A stretch of DNA of 38,433 bases, from assembly GCA_002716625.1 (NCBI GenBank), contig PBAS01000057.1, positions 1 to 38,433 on the forward strand, given 5' to 3'. Each line of letters starts with the position of its first letter. Position 1 is the first letter of the stretch. Below the pieces are notes generated by a model that saw only the letters and a program-made list of their open reading frames with translations, had not been told where the DNA came from and searched no databases. A program made the position numbers and the translations under genes. This DNA comes from Phycisphaeraceae bacterium. GTDB taxonomy: Bacteria > Planctomycetota > Phycisphaerae > Phycisphaerales > Phycisphaeraceae. This document shows, piece by piece, positions 8,038-16,073 of this stretch.

Positions 8038-10212
8038 ATGGGGTTATTCGAGATCAGCACAAATGGACTGGTGGGTGATTTGGGTGCTCAAGGTCAATGG
8101 CATCGGCTCATGTCATATGGGCGGGCACTGCCGCTGATGGCTGAGCGGGTCGCGTTTGATGTCTGTCAAGTGCAACTGAAGGAGCAGAAAAGCCATGACA
8201 TCGGCCCGATTGTAACTGACGCGGTCGACTCGCCGAAGGAGTCAACCACGTCGCGACTGTGGGTACACGATGACTGTACCAGTTGGCAATCATTTGTCCG
8301 TATTGACAAACCGGGTGGGGGGCAACAGGTGACCTTTGGGACGGATGCGTTCAGGCTGACCACCCAATGGTCCAGTGCGGGCCAGGCCGTTCGGATTAAT
8401 GGCGAACTGACGAGCTGTGACGATGGTGAATATGCGTGTCTACTTCGCTTCCGCGTGCCGTGGGCATTTGAGCAGGGGATGCGGTGGTGGCAGAGTATTG
8501 GACAGGTATCGGAAGTTGAGGCGAGTGGAACGTACAGCCAGACGTTGGTGCCGATCGCGGCGGTGACCAGCGCTGATGCCGGTGTGGCTCTTGCGGTGCC
8601 CCCCGATGCGCCTTGTTATTTCAAAGCGGAATATGACGCACAGATCGGGCTGTCGATGACGATGCGATTGGGGCTTTGCCCGCGATCACATGTTCGAGCC
8701 AAGGGTGCAGCCTTCTCCTTGTTAGTGATGCCCACCGACCCCCAGTGGGGGTTGCGTGATGCACTTGAAAAATACTACGACCTGTTTGACCGGTACTACC
8801 AGCGTCGAACAGAAAAGTACGGCCTGTGGTTCATGGGACGAGCCAGCGATTATCCCGACCCTGATTTGCTGATGTTTAGTGAAGTGGGTGAGGACTTCAC
8901 CCGCAACACGGATTATGGGCAGTTGCTTGATATGGCCCAGGATAATGCGGCCCATGGGCTTGTCACGTTTCCCTATACGATCGTTGGAGTCTGTCACGTG
9001 ATCCATCGGCGATGTCACGCCGAGTCTGTCGAGCAACTGAATGCCGTGTTGAACGACCCGTCGCCACAGTTCACACCATGGCACCGTGCCTGCATGACAC
9101 TGAACAGACACGGTGATCAAGCGGAGATGCTTGAAAATGTTCTGGCCGGGGCCGTCGGTGACCCTCAAGGACAGGTTTACATCTACCAACGCGATATCCA
9201 GCCGCTGTTCGGCCTGACGGTCTCCATCGTGTGCAATCCTTCACCGGGATTGGGTGAGGACTGTAAGGGCCAACGATGGTTGGGCACCTCGGCAAAACTG
9301 ATGGCGCATGACGTGATTGAAGGTGTCTATGTTGATTCACTCGGTCGATGGTGTGACTATTTCGATTACCGACCGGAACACATGGCGGTTACGGATTTGG
9401 GCCTGTCCTTTCTGGACGATGGGCGATTGGGAAAGCCCAACAAGTTCTCCCATTACGAATATCTGCTTCACCTGCGGCAGGCACTGCACGGTCAGGATAA
9501 GCTGCTGTTCGGTAACGGCGTGCACCAGGGTACCTGGCGTGATGGGCGATTCTTTCTGGCGGCACTGTTGGATATCGCCGGGTCTGAATCGGGGCCGAGG
9601 ACCAGTTTGAACAAGTATGATCTTTGCCGCACATACATGGGATCAAAGCCGTACCTCCTGTTTTCTCAAGGTCAATGGGGCAGCCGAAAACAGGTGGAGC
9701 GTTACTTTAAGTACAGCACCTTGTATGCGATCGCGCCCAGTTTCTTCCCGCGGTATTACATGCTAGAGGACCAAGTCGATCAGGACACGAGTTTTTCGTG
9801 GGTGGATCCAGCCGAACCAGATCTACCGGCCGGCACCTATGCCCGGGACCGCGACTTGCACAAACAATATCTTCCGGTGATCCGCCGGTTGCATGCGGCA
9901 GGATGGCAGCCGGTTACGCACGCCTTGGCATCGGATTCCCGGATTCGTGTTGAGCGGTACGGTGTGCAAACACCACAGTTACTAGTGGCAGTGCTTAATC
10001 CAACAAGTCAAGCCATTGGATTTTCACTGGTGGTGGATGAAACATCGCTTGGAATCGTCAAGCCGGTCAGGCTTGAACCGATTGTGGGGGCGGCTGCCGT
10101 TGATTCGCAGGGTTGGTGTCTGGGCCCCGGTGAGGTCGAAGTGTTTGTCGTGACCGAAAGGAAGCATGAGAATGTTAGAACGCGGGCGACAGCCCAACAT
10201 TGCCCTGTTTGA
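8038..10212 (+). CDS. Large glycoside-hydrolase-like protein, family unassigned
   Basis: This is a 724-residue protein without a signal peptide or transmembrane segment. I do not recognise the exact family. The layout resembles glycosidases with an N-terminal beta-sandwich (to about residue 235), a central TIM-barrel-like region (about 250-620) and a C-terminal beta domain (about 640-710, ending in EVEVFVVTER). The motif EGVYVDSLGRWCDYFDY contains D433 at a predicted strand end, the usual place of a catalytic acid in barrel glycosidases. SEVGEDFTRNTDYGQL and LFGNGVHQGTW are other conserved-looking blocks. The ATG at 8038 is preceded by GGAAAG. The neighbouring sugar-permease remnant fits a carbohydrate role. 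A non-enzymatic role cannot be excluded. Confidence 0.7.
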   Translation: MGLFEISTNGLVGDLGAQGQWHRLMSYGRALPLMAERVAFDVCQVQLKEQKSHDIGPIVTDAVDSPKESTTSRLWVHDDCTSWQSFVRIDKPGGGQQVTFGTDAFRLTTQWSSAGQAVRINGELTSCDDGEYACLLRFRVPWAFEQGMRWWQSIGQVSEVEASGTYSQTLVPIAAVTSADAGVALAVPPDAPCYFKAEYDAQIGLSMTMRLGLCPRSHVRAKGAAFSLLVMPTDPQWGLRDALEKYYDLFDRYYQRRTEKYGLWFMGRASDYPDPDLLMFSEVGEDFTRNTDYGQLLDMAQDNAAHGLVTFPYTIVGVCHVIHRRCHAESVEQLNAVLNDPSPQFTPWHRACMTLNRHGDQAEMLENVLAGAVGDPQGQVYIYQRDIQPLFGLTVSIVCNPSPGLGEDCKGQRWLGTSAKLMAHDVIEGVYVDSLGRWCDYFDYRPEHMAVTDLGLSFLDDGRLGKPNKFSHYEYLLHLRQALHGQDKLLFGNGVHQGTWRDGRFFLAALLDIAGSESGPRTSLNKYDLCRTYMGSKPYLLFSQGQWGSRKQVERYFKYSTLYAIAPSFFPRYYMLEDQVDQDTSFSWVDPAEPDLPAGTYARDRDLHKQYLPVIRRLHAAGWQPVTHALASDSRIRVERYGVQTPQLLVAVLNPTSQAIGFSLVVDETSLGIVKPVRLEPIVGAAAVDSQGWCLGPGEVEVFVVTERKHENVRTRATAQHCPV

Positions 10213-10248
10213 CTTTATGGAATTAGAATTTGTGGGAAACGTAGAGAG

Positions 10249-10279
10249 AATCAAGCAAGAATCAAGCAAGAATCAAGCA
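10249..10279. repeat. 11-bp tandem repeat, nearly three copies
   Basis: The unit AATCAAGCAAG occurs at 10249-10259 and 10260-10270. A third copy at 10271-10279 matches for nine bases before diverging. The repeat lies between the end of the GH-like gene and the prepilin pseudogene. The period of 11 is close to one helical turn. No function is evident. Confidence 0.8.
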
Positions 10280-10407
10280 TCAGTCATATCGACTTTCTGT
10301 GTTGACGTTTTTGTGGATCGGTGCCATAGCCTAAAGATGCCAAACATGTGTTTTGGAAGAGCTTGGCAATGATTGAACAATTTGGCTGTACCAGTCGGAG
10401 ATTGCCG

Positions 10408-11257
10408 ATGGTGACGACGCATAGGCGGCCAGCGTTTATCCTTATCGAACTACTGGTCGTCATCTCGATCATTTCGTTGCTAGTTGCCATTCTGTTGCCG
10501 AGTTTTGAGAGGGCACAAAACACGGCAGAAACCATTGTGTGTGCCAATAATCTCAAACAGATTGGCATCGGGATTTACTCCTACAGTATGGACAACGGCG
10601 ACGTTCTGTCGCCCGGATGGTCGTGGACTTCGTTTAATCGGATAGAGGGAGCCATGCGAGACGGCGAGCCATACGAAAAATATTACAGCGTCTACGACTG
10701 GGCCTGGCCTGCATGATCATTAACTACTTGGGTTACAGCCATTATGAGAAGGATCTGGACAACTTCCCCCCGCCGGTTATGAGAAATATGAGGTGCCCGC
10801 TAACAGGATAAACTGGTGGGGGAAATTGATCCCCGTCTACGCCTGTCCTACGGACCCAATCACCGTGTTGTACGGCGGCACGACTTACGCGATGCCTAGA
10901 GGTGTATCGACGACATTCGGCGTGGATTGCTGGTGACCCCAATCCTACTTCACCTCCCAATGGCGCCCGCTATCCTCATTACGAGAACCCACCTTGACCA
11001 TCCTGGCAATGGATTATTATCGCAATCCACCGGTGGCCGACTGGGAGGTCGACGGCTGGCTCGTGAAAAAGGGGTTCACAGACGACACCAACCGCCGTCC
11101 GGTCCGTCACGATCGAACGGGCAACGCCAATGCCACATGGCACGCCGACGCCAAAGGCGTGGACAATTTCTTGTTCGCCGACGGTCACGTGGGCCTGTTG
11201 CCAAACAAGGCAGAGAACGCTGGAGGAAAATATCCCCACTTTTTCAAAAACCATTAG
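10408..11257 (+). pseudogene. Prepilin-type (DUF1559-like, H-X9-DG) protein gene broken by several frameshifts
   Basis: The first part reads MVTTHRRPAFILIELLVVIS and continues with a hydrophobic helix ending ILLPSFERAQ, a type IV prepilin N-terminus with the Glu+5. Here Ala replaces the usual Gly before the cleavage site. It stops at TGA (10714). The homologous protein then continues in other frames: INYLGYSHYEKDLDNFPPP (from about 10713), INWWGKLIPVYACPTDPI (from about 10808, ending in TGA at 10934), DPNPTSPPNGARYPHYENPP (from 10935) and YYRNPPVADWEVDGW to 11257. The last piece includes the DUF1559-like NFLFADGHVGLLPNK. At least four frame changes are needed. CGGAG before the ATG at 10408 supports the start. 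Adjacent genes are intact, which argues against general sequencing error. Confidence 0.8.
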
Positions 11258-11387
11258 ATAACAGCGAAGTGCAATTGATCATAAAGGAGTTATTGAACAC
11301 GCTGGCAAGGCAGGTCACGAACAGTGGCAGGCCAAGCAGCGGGTGGTATTAGGGTGGTCTGGGTATCTGGTCGCTCATACTTTCTAC

Positions 11388-11417
11388 TTGAAAATCACCG
11401 TGTGGGATTGTTACAAT
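11388..11417 (+). promoter_or_regulatory. Sigma-70-like promoter candidate for the gene at 11529
   Basis: TTGAAA (11388-11393) and TACAAT (11412-11417) are separated by 18 bases, close to the housekeeping consensus. Transcription would start about 105 bases before the chosen ATG. This is a pattern match only. Confidence 0.35.
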
Positions 11418-11528
11418 ACAGTTGGTTTACGGAGTAAAGCACCAGCCGACACATCGTGGAATTGGAGTGTTGGAAGCAGTTATTTAAAGCACCTACATCA
11501 TGTATGTCATATTGATAGGGAGATGTTC

Positions 11529-12842
11529 ATGTCAACCCGAGGATTATTGAATGCCCTGATCCTCATTTGGGCGGCGGTGGTCTTATTTATTGCGACACCT
11601 GTGTTTGCTGAAATATTGACTTTCCAGCAGGGTCACAACGGTTACGAGCGGGCGCAGGATACGCCAATCCGGTGGGCATATACGGTGAACTACGGTGATA
11701 AACCTGGTTACGATCGCGACCATGCCGGTGACGAAGGCAGCTACGAGATGTGGTCCACCAACGGTGGGGCGGCAACGCTTCTGGAAACCGGTCAGTTTTT
11801 TCAACGAGCATTGGGAAGTGTCGGTGGCGGCGAGTCCACGGTGGAAGCTGGACCTACCTATCGCTACTCAAGGTTCTTTATCCGTTTCAGGGATATCTTT
11901 GGTACCGGTGCAAATCAGATTTCGCCCGATGCTTCAGTCAACAGTGCAACCCTCAAGCTTTACAACACGGAGGACCTTGGTGCAGAGGTGGCGGCCGCAG
12001 GCGCATTTTTTGGTGACACCGTCATCCTGGTGGGTCCCGGGGGAGTCAAGACCAGGGAGCCCAATATTGTCAGTCAGCCCAAGCTGAGCGCAGCGACGGT
12101 GGGGATGTATCCGCTGCTGGTTTCGATCAAATATGGCAATAATGACGGCCCTGCAAACAAAGGTGTTGTCACTGCCAGAGACAAAAGGAGGGGCAAGGAA
12201 AAGTGGTCCCGGGATGGTTTTTTCTGTGCGCCTGAGCCATTGAATGATCCCTTGGCTGATGCGACGGACTGCGGACCCGCCCCTCTGGGCAATCCCTACC
12301 TGGCAGAAGGACGCCAAGCGGAATACGACCCCAATCATCCGGGTGCTATTGAGGTTTTTCAAGACGCTTCTGAAGGGTTCAAGGAGTTTGATGTCACCGG
12401 TTTGATTGATTCCATCGGAGGTAACGGACTTTATGTCATTGGTATCAGCCCGCCGGACCTGTTGCCGACAATGGACACCAATTATGCCCAGACTTACCGG
12501 TCAAGTGAGTTCGGAAGTACGCCGCAGGAGATTGCAACACGTCCCATGCTCGTGGTTGAACTAGGTGATTCAATGATTCCTGGTGACGCCAACGGGGACG
12601 GCCTGGTGGATGTGGCGGACCTTGGAGTTTTGGGCGCAAACTTTGGCAGCGCCAATGCCGTGTCGGCAGATGGCGACTTCAACGGCGACAATATTGTGGA
12701 CGTGGCGGACCTTGGAATCCTTGGCGCCAACTGGACCGCATCGCAGGCAGTGGGCAATACCTCAGCCCTGGTCCCTGAACCCACTACGCTTTCACTTCTT
12801 GCAATGAGTGTGTTAATGGTTGGACATAGACGCCGATGCTGA
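11529..12842 (+). CDS. DNRLRE/CBM96-like surface protein with dockerin repeats and PEP-CTERM tail (paralogue)
   Basis: This 437-residue exported protein is the paralogue of the 5808 protein, to which it aligns along its full length (ILTFQQGHNGYERAQDTPIR, then EMWST, YRYSRFFIRFRDIFGTGANQ, GAIEVFQDA, FDVTGLID). The signal peptide is MSTRGLLNALILIWAAVVLF, with cleavage near VFA-EIL. Two dockerin loops (about 12580-12740; GDANGDGLVDVADLG, GDFNGDNIVDVADLG) precede PEPTT (12774-12788), a hydrophobic span and GHRRRC. The start is set by AGGGAG (11517-11522) six bases before the ATG at 11529; an ATG at 11523 touches that site directly and is less likely. It follows the broken prepilin gene. A role as a surface glycan or matrix binder is inferred. 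No catalytic residues are recognised. Confidence 0.88.
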   Translation: MSTRGLLNALILIWAAVVLFIATPVFAEILTFQQGHNGYERAQDTPIRWAYTVNYGDKPGYDRDHAGDEGSYEMWSTNGGAATLLETGQFFQRALGSVGGGESTVEAGPTYRYSRFFIRFRDIFGTGANQISPDASVNSATLKLYNTEDLGAEVAAAGAFFGDTVILVGPGGVKTREPNIVSQPKLSAATVGMYPLLVSIKYGNNDGPANKGVVTARDKRRGKEKWSRDGFFCAPEPLNDPLADATDCGPAPLGNPYLAEGRQAEYDPNHPGAIEVFQDASEGFKEFDVTGLIDSIGGNGLYVIGISPPDLLPTMDTNYAQTYRSSEFGSTPQEIATRPMLVVELGDSMIPGDANGDGLVDVADLGVLGANFGSANAVSADGDFNGDNIVDVADLGILGANWTASQAVGNTSALVPEPTTLSLLAMSVLMVGHRRRC

Positions 12843-12975
12843 CACGGGCCCCATGAGTCCCGCCGCGGTCAATGTCACAATGTTCTGTTGCCACCTCTCG
12901 TGGATATCAACATGTTAGGCATGAGGTCTTGTTGTGCCACAGATAGAAATAATCGACTTGGACTGCCAGGGAATA

Positions 12976-13725
12976 TCATTGGTTTTCAACACTATAAAGC
13001 TGTTGGATTTCGTCCTCGCTCAAAGCTCGACTGTATATTCGCAGGTCATCCATGGCGCCTTCATAGTTCTGTGATGTCTGGCGTTGGTGGTTGGCTCCAA
13101 CAATAAGCGGGGCAGCATTGCTTGCATTGACCGCCGGAATCTTGGCGGCTGCATTCAGTACGCCATCAATGAACACCTTGAGGGTGTTGTTTTGCCTGAT
13201 ACACACGAAATGGTGCCATAAGTTCTCGTTGGTGTCTGACACATTTGAGTAAAGATGATGGTTTTTGGTTACCCGGAACAGGAGTCCACCGCTGGTTGGC
13301 TTGTCTACGAAAAGGGTGGGACCCTGGTAGGGACCTGTGAACTGTGTGGATTTTATGAATATGGCGGCATAGTCATGAGTTCCACCGGATTGTGATCCGT
13401 ATCTCAACCAAAAAGAGAACGAGAAATCTCCAAACTCAAAATCAAGAACGCAACTGGCAGGGATCCGGATGAAATCATTTACGCCATCAAACTGATACGC
13501 ACGGTTGGGATTCGAGAACCTGTCAGTTGTCAAAGTTGGTCCGTGTAATTCGGCATGATTCTGGTTCGTGGAACTATCATTGACATTTCCGTCAAAGCCA
13601 TAGTGCGCGACAAGGAGATTGCAAGGAGAGGCGTCATTATCTACAAGGAACTTGTCCGTGGAATTGGCACAGGCCAGAACTGATACCAAGAAGGACATGG
13701 TCAGGTACATTCGAATCTTCTTCAT
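12976..13725 (-). CDS. Exported LamG / concanavalin-A-like domain protein
   Basis: This 249-residue protein has an N-terminal export signal (MKKIRMYLTMSFLVSVLACA). The VLAC sequence is a weak lipobox, so it may be a lipoprotein or may be cleaved by signal peptidase I. The rest is one LamG_3-type jelly-roll domain: LVAHYGFDGNVNDSS, YQFDGVNDFIRIP, FSFSFWLRYG, LWHHFVCIRQNNTLKVFIDG and MDDLRIYSRALSEDEIQQLY. These are the classic conserved blocks of that fold, which binds glycans or other proteins. It lacks dockerin and PEP-CTERM elements. It lies 174 bases downstream of the propeller-type GH gene on the same strand, so an operon is possible. AAGG about ten bases before the ATG supports the start. 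It is convergent with the 11529 gene. Confidence 0.87.
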   Translation of the reverse strand: MKKIRMYLTMSFLVSVLACANSTDKFLVDNDASPCNLLVAHYGFDGNVNDSSTNQNHAELHGPTLTTDRFSNPNRAYQFDGVNDFIRIPASCVLDFEFGDFSFSFWLRYGSQSGGTHDYAAIFIKSTQFTGPYQGPTLFVDKPTSGGLLFRVTKNHHLYSNVSDTNENLWHHFVCIRQNNTLKVFIDGVLNAAAKIPAVNASNAAPLIVGANHQRQTSQNYEGAMDDLRIYSRALSEDEIQQLYSVENQ

Positions 13726-13899
13726 GGTTCTTAGCCTTGGGGTTCCATTTCAACTGCATCGATCAAGCGAATCATGTTCTGGTGGGTATGGACTATTTCT
13801 TATCGACGAATCTGGTTGCCAAAATCTATCTAATCTAAGATTCAATGTTTGGATTCCCCCTGCACTTTAATACCACCGAATCCAGTAAAAGAACTTTCC

Positions 13900-15549
13900 T
13901 TACCTCAATGCAAATTCGTCCAGAGGCCACTGGACGGCATAGAGCCATGCTTGGCGTAGATAGAAACGAACTCTAATCGCAGGATAGGCTCCAGAAACAG
14001 GATCGGCTTTTAACTGGGTGCTGGCGTCGTTCAATCCGACTGTGCCCGAGGGGCTTTGCCATCGCATGGGATGGTCGTAGCTGTCCGTTGTCATTGCAAT
14101 AGAGTGACTTTCTTCGAACCCGGGAATCACCTGCCCGTGAAAATCTGTTAACTGCACGGTCAATTGGCCCAGTGATGCATCGGCATTGACAACGAGATCA
14201 CCGTCTGATCGAAAATAAAGTGGTTTTGTTTCAACGATCCCCGGTTGTGCGAGCCGGCGCGGTTTGATGGCCTGGAACCGATCGCGTGGAAGCGTCGACA
14301 GATGCAGACAATAGGAATGTCCTTCTTTGCGCCAGCGGTTGGTGGCACCGTGGAAGATGTACACCTTTTCATCGTCGAATAACAGGTTGGCGCCAAGCAT
14401 GTGGTATACGACAGGTCGGGTGATGTTGCCGATCTGGACCTTTGAACGGGCACCTTTGGTATAAAGTCCGGATTCATCAAGTTCGCCGTTGCGTGCCAGG
14501 GGGTTCTGGGTTGTCGCGTGGCGGTGGTCGTAATCTGCAGGGCCGGGTTGGTCCACCGGCATGAATACCTGCCGGTCTGCAACACGATGCCAGTTTGTCC
14601 CGTCCCGGCTGCTCATGAGTTGGACGTCGCAGGTTGCTTCCTCGAGCGTGATGTAGGTTTTACTCGGTAACAGTTGCGAGATACGCATCATGCCGACCAA
14701 AGCAATGTATTGATCACCCCGCTTGGTGACACTGAACTCGTGAAACTGTGTGTCCGGATTCCCATCCTGCTCATCGGCGCGAAGCAGTTCAATCGCAGGT
14801 GACCAGTTGACGAAGTCATCTGACCATGCAGAGCGTACATAGCGGATCCGTTGCTGCTCAAATCTTTTGAATGGTTCATTCACAGATGTGGTTCCGCGCA
14901 TGAATGCCGTGTATTGTCCGTGGTTGGGCATCCACACGACACTTTGCTGTGTATCGCTCTTGCTGCTGATGGCAGGTGTTCCCAGCGTCGGTGTCCAATG
15001 CAGACCGTCAGGGCTGGTCACGGTGTAGGTTCCCCGGGATGGATGGCTTGGTGCATTTTGTCGCTGTGCCGGATAGGAATCGAAGTAGGCTAGGTATTTT
15101 TCCTTTGGATCATCGTTGTGCTGGTTGAGTAGTATGCACGTGCCGTGTGGATTCGTCTGCGGTCCTAGGACAAGGTTGGTTGCCCGGGTATCACCGAATG
15201 CCACATGTTCCATCATGGGCTTTTCCCATTTAAGTCCATCGCCACTTTCCGCGTAGGCGAGACTGATATGATTTGCCTTCGACTGACTTGCAGACCCGAC
15301 TGCGCAGTACCAGAGCCGGATAAAACTCTTATCCTCACTCCATAGGGCACTGGAGAAGTTGCCGACACTGGTCACTTCCCAGGGATGTTCTTGTGGCATG
15401 ACAGGCCCATTGGACGCTTGGTCGGGCCGTCGCAGGCGGCGCTCGACGTTCTGTTGCCAACTCAGTCGATGGTTGTCCAGGAACAGTTCAATCACACCAT
15501 TGCGCTGCTGGCCGGCATCCAACAGCGTGTCTCTTCGGTACCCATTCAT
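13900..15549 (-). CDS. Five-bladed beta-propeller glycosidase-like protein (GH32/43/62 superfamily type)
   Basis: This 549-residue protein has no signal peptide. It starts GVIELFLDNHRLSWQQNVER and continues with repeated beta blades that contain HISLAYAESGDGLKWEKP, YTVTSPDGLHWTP, VRSAWSDDFVNWSP and MSSRDGTNWHRV. These D-G-x-x-W blade ends are typical of propeller glycosidases related to GH43 and GH32. A C-terminal beta-sandwich (about 440-549) covers QLTVQLTDFHGQVIPGFEES and RVRFYLRQAWLYAVQ. Proteins of this shape are common in planctomycetes, but their substrates are mostly unknown; catalytic acids cannot be assigned with confidence. The ATG at 15549 follows GGAAGGG. It is probably cotranscribed with the LamG gene downstream. 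The cytoplasmic location is inferred from the missing signal. Confidence 0.78.
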   Translation of the reverse strand: MNGYRRDTLLDAGQQRNGVIELFLDNHRLSWQQNVERRLRRPDQASNGPVMPQEHPWEVTSVGNFSSALWSEDKSFIRLWYCAVGSASQSKANHISLAYAESGDGLKWEKPMMEHVAFGDTRATNLVLGPQTNPHGTCILLNQHNDDPKEKYLAYFDSYPAQRQNAPSHPSRGTYTVTSPDGLHWTPTLGTPAISSKSDTQQSVVWMPNHGQYTAFMRGTTSVNEPFKRFEQQRIRYVRSAWSDDFVNWSPAIELLRADEQDGNPDTQFHEFSVTKRGDQYIALVGMMRISQLLPSKTYITLEEATCDVQLMSSRDGTNWHRVADRQVFMPVDQPGPADYDHRHATTQNPLARNGELDESGLYTKGARSKVQIGNITRPVVYHMLGANLLFDDEKVYIFHGATNRWRKEGHSYCLHLSTLPRDRFQAIKPRRLAQPGIVETKPLYFRSDGDLVVNADASLGQLTVQLTDFHGQVIPGFEESHSIAMTTDSYDHPMRWQSPSGTVGLNDASTQLKADPVSGAYPAIRVRFYLRQAWLYAVQWPLDEFALR

Positions 15550-15696
15550 TCGATAGGCCCTTCCATATCTACTTCATGCACTGAAACTGAAAATGTTGAT
15601 CAGAATCGTAAGACCATCACCCGTTATTGTCGAATACGGTTACGGTTCGTGTTCATGCCATCGCGGTGATACGACACCTCGACAAGGGATTAAGCC

Positions 15697-15780
15697 ATGT
15701 ACCATGCGGTAAATAAACATCATGAAATCCAATCTCTGTTTGTAATGAGTGCGCTGATGGTCATGCTTCACCGCGTTTAA
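15697..15780 (+). pseudogene. Decayed PEP-CTERM tail of a lost surface-protein gene
   Basis: The reading frame ends SLFVMSALMVMLHRV and TAA. Over the 30 bases 15736-15765 it matches the tail of the metalloprotease gene (TCCCTGTTTTTAATGAGTGT and onward, 19734-19763) at 27 positions. The PEP motif itself has decayed to HEIQS, and the basic tail is shortened. Nothing upstream resembles dockerin repeats. A terminator-like hairpin in the same orientation follows at 15799. The lost gene was therefore a close relative of the present PEP-CTERM genes. Confidence 0.68.
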
Positions 15781-15798
15781 AGTGATTAAGGGCTGTTT

Positions 15799-15818
15799 AA
15801 ACCTCTAGGGGGTTTTTT
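15799..15818 (+). terminator. Rho-independent terminator-like hairpin
   Basis: AAACCTC (15799-15805) pairs with GGGGTTT (15809-15815) across the loop TAG, with one G-T wobble, and the T-run continues to 15818. The T-run is on the plus strand only. It fits the end of the decayed PEP-CTERM gene, since no intact plus-strand gene lies directly upstream. Confidence 0.5.
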
Positions 15819-15886
15819 GTGCCCTGCTATAATGAGCCTGATTTAAGCTTGTGCGATATTCATGCATGGTGCATCGGAGAAAGGTC

Positions 15887-16024
15887 ATGAAACGGTGTGG
15901 GGGATCCACGATTTTGGCACGTCTTTGGCGTTGCCAATGGCACTTCTGGCGACTACCAATGCAGATCCCAATGGCATGGGGAATCGGTCTGAGTTTTGAG
16001 CGGTTGCATACGGTTGGTATCTAG
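15887..16024 (+). other. Short ORF or scrap of a signal-peptide gene
   Basis: A 45-codon frame starts MKRCGGSTILARL with GGAGAAAGG just before its ATG, a good ribosome binding site. The in-frame continuation is W- and R-rich and unlike a real protein. In a second frame the sequence reads LALPMALLATTNADPNGMG up to a stop near 15996, which looks like the second half of a signal peptide. It may be a frameshifted start of another exported protein. Neither interpretation is secure. Confidence 0.25.
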
Positions 16025-16073
16025 ACAAAGGTTCAATCAGCGATCTAAACATTAGGGAAAGAGGGCTGTGCAG

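Noticed and set aside
10713..10810. ATGA overlap as a translationally coupled second gene after the prepilin start
   Set aside because: The second frame continues the same protein and itself breaks soon after, so repeated frameshift in one gene is the simpler reading.
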